A DNA stretch of 64,000 nt from Pardosa pseudoannulata (taxonomy: Eukaryota > Arthropoda > Arachnida > Araneae > Lycosidae): contig CM063503.1 in NCBI GenBank assembly GCA_032207245.1, positions 57,042,517 to 57,106,516 on the forward strand, read 5' to 3'. Under the pieces are notes generated by a model that searched no databases, was not told the origin of the DNA, and saw nothing but the letters and a program-made list of their open reading frames with translations. Each line of letters begins with the position of its first letter. The first letter of the stretch is position 1. This document shows, piece after piece, positions 9,120 to 21,249 of the stretch. Both the position numbers and the translations under genes were made by a program.

Positions 9120-11300
9120 TACTTATAAATTACTGCATGTATATTGAAAACAGAGAAATACATTTAAATTAAGTCTATATGTATGAGTTACTAATTTTCC
9201 AATATATTTTGACTTCTCTGCTTAAACATATCCAATATCTTACTTTTGCTCTGAAATATAAAAATAGTTAATATAAAAATTATAATAAAATTGGCTGCAC
9301 TCGTCAAAACCTATAGTATCAATGTAAAGCAGCAGGTACTTTTCTTTGCCAAAAAAGAGCAAATAGGAAAAAAAAAAGGTAAAATTACAATCCAAGTACA
9401 AGAACTACTCATAAATTACTGCAATGTATATTGAAAACAGAGAAAGACTTACATTTTGAAATTAAGTCTTTATCTGTATGAGTTACTAATTTTCCAATGT
9501 ATTTTGACTTCTCTGCCTTAAACATATCCAATATTCTTACTTTTTGGAATCATTTCGAATAAACCAAGACAATACACAAACAAATCTTTTATGACATATA
9601 GGAAGCCCTAATAATAATCTTGAGAATTACAGGAAATTGTGAACAGTTTAAAAATACACATTCCAATAATTACAACATAAATACAAATTCACAGTACAAT
9701 TTTTAATATATACGCATTGCTATATTTTAAAATTAAAAAGTTAAAAAATTCATGCCACGTTTTAAAATTAAGTCTTTATCTGTATGAATTACTACTTTTC
9801 CAATATATTTTAATTTCTCTGTCTTAATCATAACGAATATTCTTACATTTTTCGAATCACTTCGAATAAACCAAGCTAATACACAAATAGAGCTTTTATG
9901 ACATTTTTTATGCTTTTATGTAGAAATTCTCAAAAATAATCTTGAGAATTACAGGAAATTGTGAACAGTTTAAAAAATACACATTACAATAATTACAACA
10001 GAAATGCAAATCCACAGTAAACTTTTCAATATATATACATTACTATATTTTAAAATTAAAAAGTTAAAAAATTCATGCTACATTTCAAAATTAAGTCTTT
10101 ATCTGTCTGAATTACAAATTTTTCAATATAGTTTTACTTCTCTACCTTAAACATATCCAATATTCTTACTTTTTGGAATCACTTCGAATAAACCAAGACA
10201 GTACACAAATAAATCTTTTGTGACATATAGAATCCCCCCAAAATAATCTTGAGAATTACAGGAAATTATGAATAGTTTAAAATAATACACATTACAATAA
10301 TTACAACAGAAATACAAATTCACAATAAAATTTTCAATACATACACATTGCTATATTTTTTTAAACTAAAAAATTAAAAAAATCATGCTACATTTTAAAT
10401 TTGTCTTTATCTGTATGAATTACTAAATTTCCAATATATTTTAACTTCTCTGGCTTAACCATATCAAATATTCTTACTCTGTGGATCCCTTCGAATAAAC
10501 CAAAACAATACACGAATAGAGCTTTCATGACATGTAAATATCCCCCAAAATAATCTTGAGAATTACAGGATATTACGAACAGTTTAAAAAAATACACATT
10601 ACAATAATTACAATAGAAATACAAATTCACAGTATAATTTTCAATTTATACACATTTCTATATTTTAAAATTAAAAAGTTAAAATATTCCTGCTACACTT
10701 TAAAATTAAGTCTTTATCAGTATGAATTACTAATTTTCCAATATATTTTGACTTCTCTAGCTTAAACATATCGAATATTCTTACTTTTTGGAATCACTTC
10801 GAATAAACCAAGACAATACACAAACAGAGCTTTTATGACATATAGAAAGCCCCAAAAATAATCTTGAGAATTGCAACAAATCGTGAACAGTTTAAAAAAA
10901 TACACATTACAATAATTACAACATAAATACAAATTCACAGTACAATTTTTAATATATACACCTTGCTATATTTTAAAATTAAAAAGTTAAAAATTTCACG
11001 CTACATTTTAAAATTGTCTTTATCTATATCAATTACCAATTTTCTAATATATTTTGACTTCTCTACCTTAAACATATCGAATATTCTTACTTTTTGGTAT
11101 CACTTCGAATAAACCAAGAAAATACACAAACACAGCTTTTATCACATATAGAAATCCCCCAAAATAATCTTGAGAATTACAGGAAATTATGAACAGTTAA
11201 AAAAAAACACATTACATTAATTACAACAGAAGTACAAATTCACAGTGCAATTTTTAATAGATAAGTAATATGAAGCAAACATATAATATAAAAGAACCAT
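9120..11300. repeat. 307-bp satellite array, about seven monomers
   Basis: The block CACTTCGAATAAACCAAG and close variants recurs at about 9550, 9855, 10180, 10488, 10795 and 11102. The block GTATGA(G/A)TTACTAATTTTCC and variants recurs at about 9180, 9473, 9780, 10100, 10410, 10720 and 11030. Spacing is close to 307 bp. Other shared blocks are the CTTGAGAATTACAGGAAATT and ACACATTACAATAATTACAA segments. Monomers differ by point changes and small indels. Reading frames inside the array are not conserved and are noise. Confidence 0.92.
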
Positions 11301-11620
11301 CGTAACCTAGTTTACAAATCAAAGTGACTTATTCCATAGGAGCTTGGGACGTAACAATTACTGTGCAGTACATAGCAAATATATGATATCATTTTGTCCT
11401 TTTTTGTAAGTGAGGAATTTAAATTCATATTTCATCATTGGAATTGTATGAAACAAACAAATTTTCTTGGATATTTGTCCTAATTCTTTAAATTTCTTTT
11501 TTAATTCAATTACTTGCCTTTTTAAAGTTTTACTTATAGGAAATCAGAGGCTTTGACATCTTCATTACAATACCTGAAAAGTACGGGTAAAACTTTTTCC
11601 ACAAATTTTTATGTCTGAAG

Positions 11621-11621
<1 letters not shown>
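11301..11621. other. AT-rich spacer, nothing recognised
   Basis: No repeat ends, ORFs or tRNA-like boxes seen. Confidence 0.4.

Positions 11622-11693
<72 letters not shown>
11622..11693. repeat. (AT)n microsatellite
   Basis: About 72 bp of uninterrupted AT dinucleotides. Confidence 0.97.
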
Positions 11694-11694
<1 letters not shown>

Positions 11695-12059
11695 TTTTCG
11701 TTCTCATGATTTCATTTCATTTTTATTTCTCTCGATGTACAGGTCAAACTTTTTCCTTATTTTTCTCTCCGTTTGAAAGGGTTTTAATTTTATTTTTCAT
11801 ACTTAGAACTTTATTTTTATTTTTCCAGATTTTGAAGAATTTCTAGGCACGTTGTTTCTTAGAAATAAATTTGAAATTTGTGTATTTAAAATCATTTCCA
11901 TACAGGTTTATAACTGATTTTAGAAGGCATATGTTCTTTCTTAGTGCAAAAATTGTAAATGAGTATATCAATATTTATAATTCGTGAAGTATTCTGGATT
12001 TATAATATTTCCCAATTTTACATTATTATCCAGATTTATTGATTTTTTAATTAAACTAG
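11694..12059. other. AT-rich spacer, nothing recognised
   Basis: Pyrimidine-rich start, then ordinary AT-rich sequence. No supported feature. Confidence 0.4.
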
Positions 12060-12490
12060 CTAAAACACCTCAGAATATATAATACTTGCATGCATATGCA
12101 CACATATACTGGACCCAACAAGACCGTATAAACTCTACACAACCAGATTCGTTGTTTGGAATGCATAAAAAGTGCCCATAGAGTTGTAAATCTGTTATCC
12201 ATAGTTTTCCAGAAACAAGCGAGAGAAATTGTAAGATTGCGTGCGTTTGGCAGCATGTATGCACGCGTCATAGAAAGTCTCACTGCTCATGTGCCATCAA
12301 CGTAGTGCCCACTAAAGTATATGCACGGTTGAGACGATCAACTCAGTCTGAAGTAAATGGGTCTAGATAAACCAATTTCTTCAGATGGCCCTATAGGAAG
12401 AAAGCTAAAGGGGTCAGATATGGAGATCGTGGTGGCCAAAAAATAAGACCCCCCACGCGAGTAACGATGTTCACGTTCCAAAAAAAAAGG
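12060..12490 (-). pseudogene. Tc1/mariner-superfamily transposase relic (C-terminal DDE part)
   Basis: The minus strand at about 12394-12438 encodes WPPRSPYLTPLAFFL, the hallmark WP(P/A)RSPDLTPLDFFLWG block that carries the third catalytic Asp in many arthropod mariner-like transposases. GHLKKLVYLD follows after a stop. A shifted frame nearer 12250 reads MRLSMTRAYM, matching the VRQSM-type C-terminus of that group. The catalytic Asp of SPDL is Tyr here, and stops and frameshifts break the gene. The N-terminal half was not found upstream. The same lineage is represented at 22482-22798. Certainly inactive. Confidence 0.75.
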
Positions 12491-12494
12491 GTTT

Positions 12495-12562
12495 TTCGTG
12501 AACCGGATATGACATATCGGATATGACGGGTATGACGTCATATAACCGGATATGACGTCATA
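12495..12562. repeat. Short tandem motif with CRE-like TGACGTCA sites
   Basis: GGATATGACATATC, GGATATGACGGGTATGACGT and CCGGATATGACGTCAT occur back to back, an imperfect repeat of about 12-14 bp. Two TGACGTCA octamers, the consensus CREB/ATF site, result. No promoter or gene is seen next to them, so regulatory meaning is not supported. Confidence 0.7.
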
Positions 12563-13080
12563 CACATTCTTTCTTATTTTTCTCGAAAACTATGGGTCGT
12601 AGAAGTGCAGTTCTTTAGACATTTTTTTACGTATTTCAAACAATCAATTTATTTGAGCAGAGTTATCTGGTCTTGTTGGGATACCCTCTACATACGCACA
12701 CAAAAGGTGTTAAGAAAAATGACCGAATTTTTGAAGTAGTGTATTAACTGGTACAGGGATTGAGTTGCGTTTTCTAAGTTATTCGGCAGTTTGATACAAC
12801 AAACTGCTATTCACATCTGTTTGCTACGGCCATTAGTGGCTGCTCTACAAACGCTGAATTGAGCCCATTCACAAGCTGTTCGTTGCATTGGCGACAAAAT
12901 GACAATGATAGAGTTTGTAGAATGGCGTATGTGTATAAGTCAGAACGTGTATAAGTCTGTGCTTTAAACTTGGTAAAACTTTTATAGAAATATCTCAATT
13001 GCTTAACCAAAAATTATGGTCTCTGTGAGTTGAATGCAATTATACGATTACTTTAAGCGTCTTGAAAAAGCAGAGTTTTG
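12563..13080. other. Unassigned stretch between two transposase relics
   Basis: Base composition is a little higher in GC than the surroundings. A 67-aa minus-strand frame (12807-13010) shows no motif I recognise. It may be debris of one of the flanking mariner-like elements. Confidence 0.35.
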
Positions 13081-13210
13081 GTCAGTATGAATCCCGATCA
13101 AACATCAAGATGATGTTTTTTATGCTTGTATGATTGGAAAGGTATTGTCCATCATAAATCTCTTCCACGTTGTAAGATATTGAACAAACAGTTGTACCAG
13201 CGAGTAAACT
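13081..13210 (+). pseudogene. mariner transposase fragment
   Basis: The plus strand at about 13120-13200 reads YDWKGIVHHKSLPR followed by KILNKQLYQ. This matches the mariner block WWDWKG(I/V)(I/V)(H/Y)YELLP followed by a Q-T-x-N-S-x-L-Y-like segment, between the first and second catalytic Asp regions. A stop interrupts the frame just upstream, and the second Asp block (HQDNARPH-type) was not found downstream. It is a short relic of a mariner lineage separate from the 12.06-12.49 kb one. Confidence 0.65.
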
Positions 13211-15307
13211 TTAGCACTTCTGAGGTAGTGTTCAGTGCAGGAAGGGACTTGAACTACAGAAAAACGAGACTGAAATGGTATGCAAATGATAGTCTTACAG
13301 TTTGGGTGACTATCTTCTTTCCTGCTCGTCTATCCCAATAGGTCCTCTCCGACTTTTTCCCTAATGTTCTGATTTACAGAGGACGCCTTTCCCAGTTTTC
13401 AGTAGGCTGTCATAACAATTGACACAGTGAATCCTAAAATACTCATAAGGTTATTAGTTCTACACATGGACACTCCAGAGAAGCAATCTCCAATAATCAT
13501 GCCTTTTTGAGCGTCAAATATGTCTAACATACTGGAATTTTATTGGGAACATAATTTTCTCATATTACTCTTACACCGTCAAATGCTTGACTATTTCCTT
13601 TCCTTTTGCTGTCAGTATGTAGGAATCTGTTGCGACACGTATCGAAGCTGTATTGGATGGTAGAAGTACAAAACGTTTCGAAATTGGTGCTTTTATTGTT
13701 TTGAATTGTTTTGACCCATGCCTGTACACAATCCTACTTTTATAAATGCTTCAACCTGTTATAATGTTTTCTAATGCAGGAGGCAATATAGACATTATCC
13801 TAACACCTTAACAAGGATCTATCTATAATGCTAGATAGCTAAGTTATATATATATATATATATATAAAACTAAATGTCCTATATTTCCTTAAAAAATTCG
13901 CAGTGCTCTCTTTTTCAATTTCTCATCTATTTCAGAAAAAGTTTGCTTGATTGTTTTCGGGAGTACCACGATTAACTATTTGTAACTTAAAGTACAAGTT
14001 TCTTTTCATAATATTATTCCCTTTTAATGCTTATATTTGAGTCAAAAAAGAGTATACGAAAACATTTTACGTTAACACCTAGAATATGCACTTTAGAAAA
14101 ACATTTAACTGTTTAACATTTTTAAAAACAAAATTTTAATTTCTTTTAAAGACTATTTTTGTTGTTTATAGGTTTTTAAACACTTGATAGTAAAATAAAT
14201 AATTCGAGGATTAATTTATCTTTAATATTCTACAATCATACCGCATACAGCTTCAAAATAACTTTTAGGTGTTAATGTAAATAATTTTGAAAAGCATCCT
14301 GTTAAATAATATAGCTATGACAAATCTTAGTATTTTCTGAAATAAATTTTAACCCATTGGTTTCACTTTGATACCAAAAACTTGAAACAATTTTAAAAAA
14401 GCATATAGAAATCAGCTTAGAGGAGTAAGTAAAAACCCAACTTAGTCATATAAATTTAATATGATTCGCAAAGAGTGCATGGAATTATGTTTTGTTGCTT
14501 CAGTGTTAATTGGACTATCTCTACTACTTAAATCTCATCTTCTACAACTACAAATTGCCTGTTCCAACAATAGAAGATATACCTACATAGATTCTGGTTT
14601 GGAACACCAGATATAGCTATTCAGACATTTTCTGGTACAATGCAATCCACACTAAATACACTTTCTGATCTAGGAGACATTGAGTCTGCAAATTTATTCC
14701 ATGCTACCAAGTACATTTAGACACTACTCTATCATAGATGCAGCACTAAATCTTGTGACGGTCATAACATTTCTATTATTACAAAGAACTTCCTCTTCTC
14801 TAGTATGCATAAGACCTTGTAACACTCATAACAGCTCTATTATTCTAAAGGATTATCTCTTATATAGGTCAGTAATTCGGTCCAACATATCTTGTGTATG
14901 CAGAATGTGTTACTAAAGTGATGATTATACTTAGAAAATAATTGCTTTCTTTTGCTTGAAACAACATAAATACTAAAAATGCCTGTTGTTTCTTTTAGTA
15001 AATAGCTTAGTAGACGTAACGGATTTTCACATTATATACTTAATTACATCCGATTGCACAACTGAATTTCCTAATTGACGCAAAAGTCTTAAGTTATTAT
15101 TTTAATGCTGAAAGTACTTATATTTTGTTGTACAGTATTAAATTATGCATTATAATTTTCTGTCTGTTTTGCTATTGTTCTAAATGTGTCCTAAATCTTC
15201 AAAACAGGTTCTCACTCATTGTCTTCTATCAATATCAGAATTCATTTGTAGTTTTTAAACCTTTGTTGGAATAAAAACTAACCGAGTTTAGTAAATTTGA
15301 ATTACAT
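13211..15307. other. Long AT-rich stretch, one short (TA)n at 13841-13866
   Basis: A 78-aa frame at 14680-14916 has no recognisable motif. I see a weak internal similarity there (AACTCATAACAGCTCTATTA resembling an upstream segment) but no clear repeat unit. The rest is featureless. Confidence 0.4.
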
Positions 15308-15554
15308 AGAGTCGGTCAAAATAAAACTCATACACTATGCTTTTTCTGTTCAATTTGAGATTTTAAATGGGAAAAGTACGAAATTTTTATGCATATTTTA
15401 ATTTAATAAATATTAAAAAAATAACTTTAAGCTATACACAATATTTAAACGACGTAGCAGATATATAAATGGATATGGGAAAAACAATATCAAAGTAAAA
15501 GTCGTACACTATAAAAATTCTTAATTTTCGAATAACTTATAAGAATGATGTTTT
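15308..15554. mobile_element. Probable terminal region of a Tc1-like element, with a direct repeat
   Basis: GGTCAAAATAAAACTCATAC (15315) and CAAAGTAAAAGTCGTACACT (15492) are related motifs about 175 bp apart. Tc1-type elements with IR/DR ends carry such paired direct repeats inside a long TIR. They lie just downstream of the minus-strand transposase relic at 15555-15782, where the 3' TIR is expected. The opposite end was not found. Confidence 0.5.
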
Positions 15555-15782
15555 TAATTTAATACCCCATGTATTATAACCTGTTTCAAACGTGTTGGCT
15601 ATATCGAAAGAGAATTTCACTATAATATTATCTGATATTTTGTAGTCTTCTAACAGAACCATTTTTAAGTATCTTGTAAGAAATACGATGGTTTGTTTTC
15701 TAAAATTTTCTAAAAGATGCCCTAAATATTTTATAACATTTAAATCAGATGACTGAGATAGATTGGACTGTAATAACTTTAA
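15555..15782 (-). pseudogene. Tc1-like transposase relic, C-terminal domain
   Basis: One open minus-strand frame reads KLLQSNLSQSSDLNVIKYLG, then HLLENFRKQ, and later ISDNIIVKFSFDIANTFE. It aligns with the Tc1 C-terminus WPSQSPDLNPIENVWGxLK...LV.SMPRR. The catalytic acidic residue of NPIE is Lys here (NVIK) and Pro of SPDL is Ser, so this copy cannot be active. The upstream N-terminal part is too eroded for me to recognise. It is a different subfamily from the Tc1 relics at 23.5 and 45.3 kb. Confidence 0.7.
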
Positions 15783-17113
15783 GACATTTTTTAGCAGTCA
15801 TAAGTGCGAATACAGAATGTTTAAGGTAAATAACCTGACAGCATTGAAAAGTAGTTAGAATTAGTTGTACAAATTCCACATTGACTGACTGTATGATACT
15901 CTTCACTTATTACAATAAATATTTTGAAAGATTAGATTTCTCAAGGGGTACTTTTGAAAATAAAAATTCCACTAGTTATCTCTATACTCAAAAATAGCAC
16001 ACATTTTTATTTTCATGCAAAGTTTTATCTTAAGATTCCTCGTTTTTGGTGTTAGATGACATGTGAAATATTTGGAAGTAGATTAACTGCTATAAACAAG
16101 TTTTAGACGCTGACGTACTTCACTTTTTAAAAAAAAAGAAATGCAGATATTTCAACATAAATCTCGAAGTTAAATTCTATACCAGAAATATATAGGCAGA
16201 AAACTATGGAAAGTATCCAGACTTTTCAACGACAAACGAAAAAAAAAATAAATTCTGGGTTTTGAAATGACAGAAAAGACCTAGAAACCTCTTTACTGGT
16301 AGGTAGTTCTTTACAATGCTATTGATTTGTAAAGTGCATTAAAAGATTCTTTGTCCCCATTTCAAATCAAAGTCGTCTGAAAATATTTAGAAAATTGTTG
16401 TTTTAGCAGCTACAGAAAATGATCGTTCCTGCTTGTTTTGGTTAATATAATTGACTTAACTCTTTTTTCCCTTACGTAAGAATTCTACTGAAATCCAGCT
16501 AAAGTTTGTTTAAGAAAGTCGAAAATCAATGCGTTAATATGTTTGTTGTACAACGTCATTTGTTACTTAATATTAGTTATGAATTGCAATATATTATATG
16601 CATTAAAAATAAAAATGAAAAATATGAAAAATCAAGCCATAGTGCTATCAAATATAAAACATGTTCAATCAACAGTGTACCACCAATGGCTCATGTGTAC
16701 TAACGTTTACAATACTTAATTGGTTATAGAAATTAATTGATTTTCCGGTATATTGACAGCAATATGTTTAAAAACTTTTAAGGCACTTTAAGACACTGGA
16801 AATCTTGAACTAGAAAATACACTTTCAAAGTATTTATATACAATATTTGTACTATGTTGTTTATCCCAGAGGTTTTTAACTGGCAACGCGCTGGATGCAT
16901 GTGGATCTCTAGGGCAATATTGAGAGTCTAAAAAACTTTTTGATAAAAAAAAAATAACAAAATTTTTCGTAGTTCTTTAGTGTTTTTTCTTTGATGAAAT
17001 TCTTTAAAATCCAGTATAAAACTCCTTGCTTTGCTCTTCCTTACTTCATTTGGACATTCGTGCATTGGTTGGAAACGAAGACTATGAACAATATTTTTTC
17101 TAAATTAACCTTT
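15783..17113. other. AT-rich stretch, nothing firm
   Basis: May contain the eroded 5' part of the Tc1-like element to the left, but I could not align it. A 65-aa frame at 16506 shows no motif. Confidence 0.35.
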
Positions 17114-17365
17114 TTAACCCCTTAACGCATTTGCCCGTGTCTGACACGGGCGAAATTCAAATTAAGCATGTAATAAAATCGTTTACACTTTGTTTGTATA
17201 ACAATTTTTTTATATACTTTTTACTCTTTCCAAGCTCCCTAGTCACCCCCAAAACTGAAATTGCAAAAAATAACTTACATTGTACCTATATATCCCTTTT
17301 CTGTGAAGAAAATATGTCATATTTTATAATTTTTTCTAAACTAAACTCGTGCTTTAAGGGGTTAA
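17114..17365. mobile_element. TTAA-flanked MITE (piggyBac-type), 252 bp
   Basis: Left end TTAACCCCTTAACGCA; right end in reverse complement TTAACCCCTTAAAGCA, identical at 15 of 16 positions, with TTAA on both sides. GCCCGTG (17133-17139) and CACGGGC (17145-17151) form a stem with the 5-nt loop TCTGA, 15 nt inside the left TTAA. The 100-aa frame crossing it spans the right end and is not a gene. Confidence 0.88.
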
Positions 17366-18639
17366 AGTCTTATTTTGATTGCATTATTAATTTTAGTTTG
17401 TCATTAGGTTATTTTTTTCTTCATATCTTTTAGTATTAAATCAAGTAAACTGACTCTGACTGATTCAATAAACTGATTATTTTTAAAATTCATTTGTTTG
17501 GTGTATAATAGCTTTCTGCTTATTACTAATCTCATAACTTAATATAACTGTAATTAGTAATTAATAATTAGTATAAGTTATTATAACACTAATTAATAAT
17601 CAGTGCTAAAATGACTTTGATTATTTTTCTTAAACTGTAAAAAAATCGATTTTTCTATTTGAATTTTACTTTCTCATTTTAGTTTCTCATATTTATTTTT
17701 ACATGTAAACTGTACAAATAGTCACGAGCCACCAGAAATATATTTTATCACACAGGGATTTCCAATTATTTTAAACAACTAAAATAACTAAACCTTTGTT
17801 TCAATTACAATGTGCATATTATTTTATATTGGTACTTCTGCCTTGCTTTCAGCATTTTACACAATTTTGCCATTTATGAAAGTGTGGTCTCTTCACTTTC
17901 AGAGAATGCTGCACACATCTGAAAGTGATCTCAAACCAAGCTTCTTTGTCCCAAATTTTTATGTGAAGGACTTAGTATATGAACATCATTTTTTAATTAA
18001 GTTTGTAAAATACATCTAAGTTTATTAACGGTGACGTCACAAGAGACAAATTCCCCCCACCTAGAGTCAAATGGTTCGTTCAATAATATATTAATTACTG
18101 AATACTTTGTCAATATTTAAATGATTACATTTACCGTAAATCACTACACAATCATCACACTACTAGCTAGAATTTTATCTTGCATGGAAATAAAAAATTA
18201 TGGGAAGCTGTTTTACATTGGTCCTTTTTTTAAATTTGGTGCATTTTTTTCTCTTTCATAAAGAAAACATTACCCGGTGTATTATTTTCATTTTAAAGGC
18301 TGTCAGCTAGTGCCTGAAATTTTATTATAGTTTTATTTAAACTGCTGTTATATTTATGACATTTGACAATTAAATTTCAATTCAGACCAAGGTACAATGC
18401 CATGCTTCTTGGAACACCTTAGAAGTATTGATTTTTTTGTAATTGTTATCTTGTAAATGCATAGGTCTCTAATATATCAGAGAATTAGGATAGCACAAAA
18501 TATATTTAGCTATAAGAAACAGATTTTATTGCCTCACAAACAAAATTATAATATGTACGACAGCTTTAAGTCCGATAATCTCCGAGGCATGAAGCTTATC
18601 GAATGAAAAGAATAAAAAAACTACTTTGTAAACATACTT
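17366..18639. other. AT-rich stretch, nothing recognised
   Basis: Several short TAATTAGTAATTAAT-type palindromic runs near 17550-17600. No ORF, TIR or tRNA-like box is supported. Confidence 0.4.
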
Positions 18640-19800
18640 TTTGACCACTCTAAATTTATTCATTGAATTAAATAAAATTTCAGTTCAATAGTCTTTATGA
18701 CTCTATGTGTTACAGAGTTTTTTAGAGTCCAAAAATAACCAAGAAAAAATTTAGAGCTTTTCAGTGCTTACATTTATGCTTAAGAAAATAAACAACTAAA
18801 ATTACATTTTACATTTTGTAAACAATCATAAATTGTATGCAAAATGTAATTACTAAGTTGTCAATATTCTCAATGCTACATTTCCTATTAAGTTATTACA
18901 GGCTGTTAATGTTTTTAATATTAGGTTTACGATTATGATATTACAACTCCTTTTTTGAGTTTTGTCTCCAGTTTTGAATAGAGTTTGAATTTACATTAAA
19001 ACTGAATTTTCTACTTTACAGATATAGTATTAAAACTGTAATTTATAAAATATCATTATAAGTTATGATTCCAAGAGATGTAGATTATTTTAGAATCTAA
19101 AAATAAACATTATGTAAATTATTTTTTACAGCTTCTCACTTCAGTGTTTGCGTTTATGTGTCAGAAAATAAACAATTATAAATCATGTTTTACTTTTCCC
19201 ACCAACTGTAAATTCTTACTTTTTTACTGAATTATTAATATTGTCAATGTTACTTTTATTTCTATGATATTATTAGTTGTTAATGTTACATTTAAGACTA
19301 ACATATTACAACTCATATGTAAGTTGTCTCCAATTTTGAAAATAATTTAAAGTCATATTAAAATTAGATTTTCTACTTTACTGAAATAGCAATTTATAAA
19401 TAGCATTATAAGTTATGACTTTAAGAATCTTATAGAATCTAATTATAAACAAGAAAAAATTGTTACTGAATTGTTAATATTGTCAATGTTACTTTTATTT
19501 ATATGATATTATTAGTTGTTAATGTTAAATTTACGACTAACATATTGCAACTCATATGTGAGTTGTCTCCAATTTTGAAAATAATTTAAATTTATATTAA
19601 ATTTAAATTTTCTACTTTATTGAAAGAGAAATTTATAACATAGTATTATGAGTTATGACTTTACAAATCTTAAAGGATCTAAATATAATCAAGAAATTTT
19701 TTTAAAAAGCATTTCAGTGTTTACGTTTATATGTAAGAAAATAAATAATTAAAAATAAAGTTTTACATTTTTCTAGCAAATGTAAAATTTTATGCTTTTT
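18640..19800. repeat. Tandem array with period shift (about 375 to 240 bp)
   Basis: The block GTTAATGTTxxxTxTxxGxxTA followed by TTACAACTC and GTTGTCTCCAATTTTGAA recurs at about 18900, 19275 and 19512. Copies share AAGTTATGA(T/C)T with downstream AATCTA(A)A segments and a CAGTGTTTxCGTTTATxTG segment. The last spacing is shorter because one copy lacks the CAGTGTTT-containing part. Confidence 0.8.
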
Positions 19801-20504
19801 ATAAGTATTTTTAAAGAAACGTAGGTAAGGTATATATGCTGGCATTGGCAGAAAATAACTTACTGTAAAAAATGTATCAAAGCATCTTGCTTGTAGGAAT
19901 GCAAAAAGTAATATATTTCGATTACACTTTTATGTTTAGTCATTTCAAGAATCCTTTTCATTGGATCTATAACTCTTGGTTAATTCATCACAAAACAACT
20001 CACTGCTATCTTTTTCGACGATCTGGAATGCTCAAAAGTGAATCAGCACAAGAAAAACGTTTCACGAGATAAAAATTTATAAGTGTTTTTCATTGATCAA
20101 CACATATTCAACAATTCCTCTGGTGATGCTGACTCTCTTTTATAAAGACTGATAAAATTCTTTCCATATTTTATTCTTCTTGACCAAATATTTATCCGCA
20201 AAATCTCAGAAGGCATCGAAAGTTTAAAAAACACAAGATACAAATTTTGTTACTCGTTCAAAAAATTTTAAAACTGTAAAAAGTTTTAAAACTGAGGTAA
20301 GATAGTATTGAAATAATTTCACTAATCTTGATAGTATTATTTTTGTTTTTCTTCCCTATCTCGTGATTTATTAGCTGTATAACAAATTTGGTGATTTCAT
20401 CGTAGTTAATAGCTTTCTAATAGTTTTTTTATACATTTGTATTTGATAATAGGGCTAATGCACCCAGAACCTAGTGTTTAAACTAGATTACTAACGACGA
20501 GAAC
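19801..20504. other. AT-rich stretch, nothing recognised
   Basis: A 66-aa frame at 19872 has no recognisable domain. No repeat or TIR seen. Confidence 0.4.
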
Positions 20505-20620
20505 TATGGTAGCTCATCCGGCAAAAGCAACGATTTTTTAACTGGAGGGTTGTGGGTTGCGGGTTCGGGGTTCGATTCCTAAGATCCATCCTGTTCGTTA
20601 ATGGTGCATAGGTGCCAATG
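20505..20620 (+). mobile_element. SINE-B head fragment
   Basis: ATGGTAGCTCATCCGGCAAA matches the SINE-B A-box region, and GGGTTCGGGGTTCGATTCC carries a duplicated B-box-like motif. AAGATCCATCCTGTTCGTTA continues into the start of the SINE body, after which similarity stops. It is a 3'-truncated copy. A run of TTCCGAT-type repeats follows at 20620-20700. Confidence 0.75.
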
Positions 20621-21249
20621 TTTCCGATATACTCGGAAGTTTTCCGATCTTTCGGTATGTTTCCGATATTTCGATCGGAAAACTAATTCTTCCGATTTTC
20701 AGCGATATAGTCTAAAATCCCTAAAATTTCCCTTTATTGCTTTGTTCTTCCCTCTGTCTATAATTCTGTGTTCCAACAAGAAGTAAAATGCGAATGTTCA
20801 GTCTGATAAAAAAAAAATCAGAAATGATTTTTGACAATCTCTGTCTAATAAAACATTAGTACAGTTATTAATTGTAAAATGCAATAAAATTGTTAAAATG
20901 TTTTGAAAATGAGTTTGAGAAATAATTTTTGAAAATTTCCAAAATCTTGTAGAACAATATTTAGGAATGCTAAAGTCTGATATGTTTGTTTTATACATTG
21001 GAGAAACAGTATTACAATTTTCGCCTTTTGAATTATGCTTTATATATACACTAAAAATATAATTTCAATAAACAGTTTTTTTATTTTTAATGCATTTGTG
21101 AATACTAAATTAATATATCTTAAATATATTAAATAAACCTTGCAATTTTTCTTATTTATTCCCATTTAAAATTTATATTTTTATCTATATACTAAAAAAT
21201 GTCGTTACCGGGATTTTTCTCTTTCGAACTACAGATTTTTCTCTTTTGG
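20621..21249. other. AT-rich spacer with TTCCGAT-rich start
   Basis: TTTCCGATATACTCGG, TTTTCCGATCTTTCGG and TTTCCGATATTTCGAT give an imperfect short tandem at about 20620-20700. The rest is featureless. Confidence 0.5.

Noticed and set aside
9120..11300. Tandemly repeated small genes (60-80-aa frames)
   Set aside because: Frames are in different phases and on different strands in neighbouring monomers; non-coding satellite fits better.
14680..14916. 78-aa frame
   Set aside because: No motif, no coding bias and a low-complexity neighbourhood.
17131..17433. 100-aa frame starting inside the MITE
   Set aside because: Crosses the MITE right border; hydrophobic composition follows from T-rich sequence.
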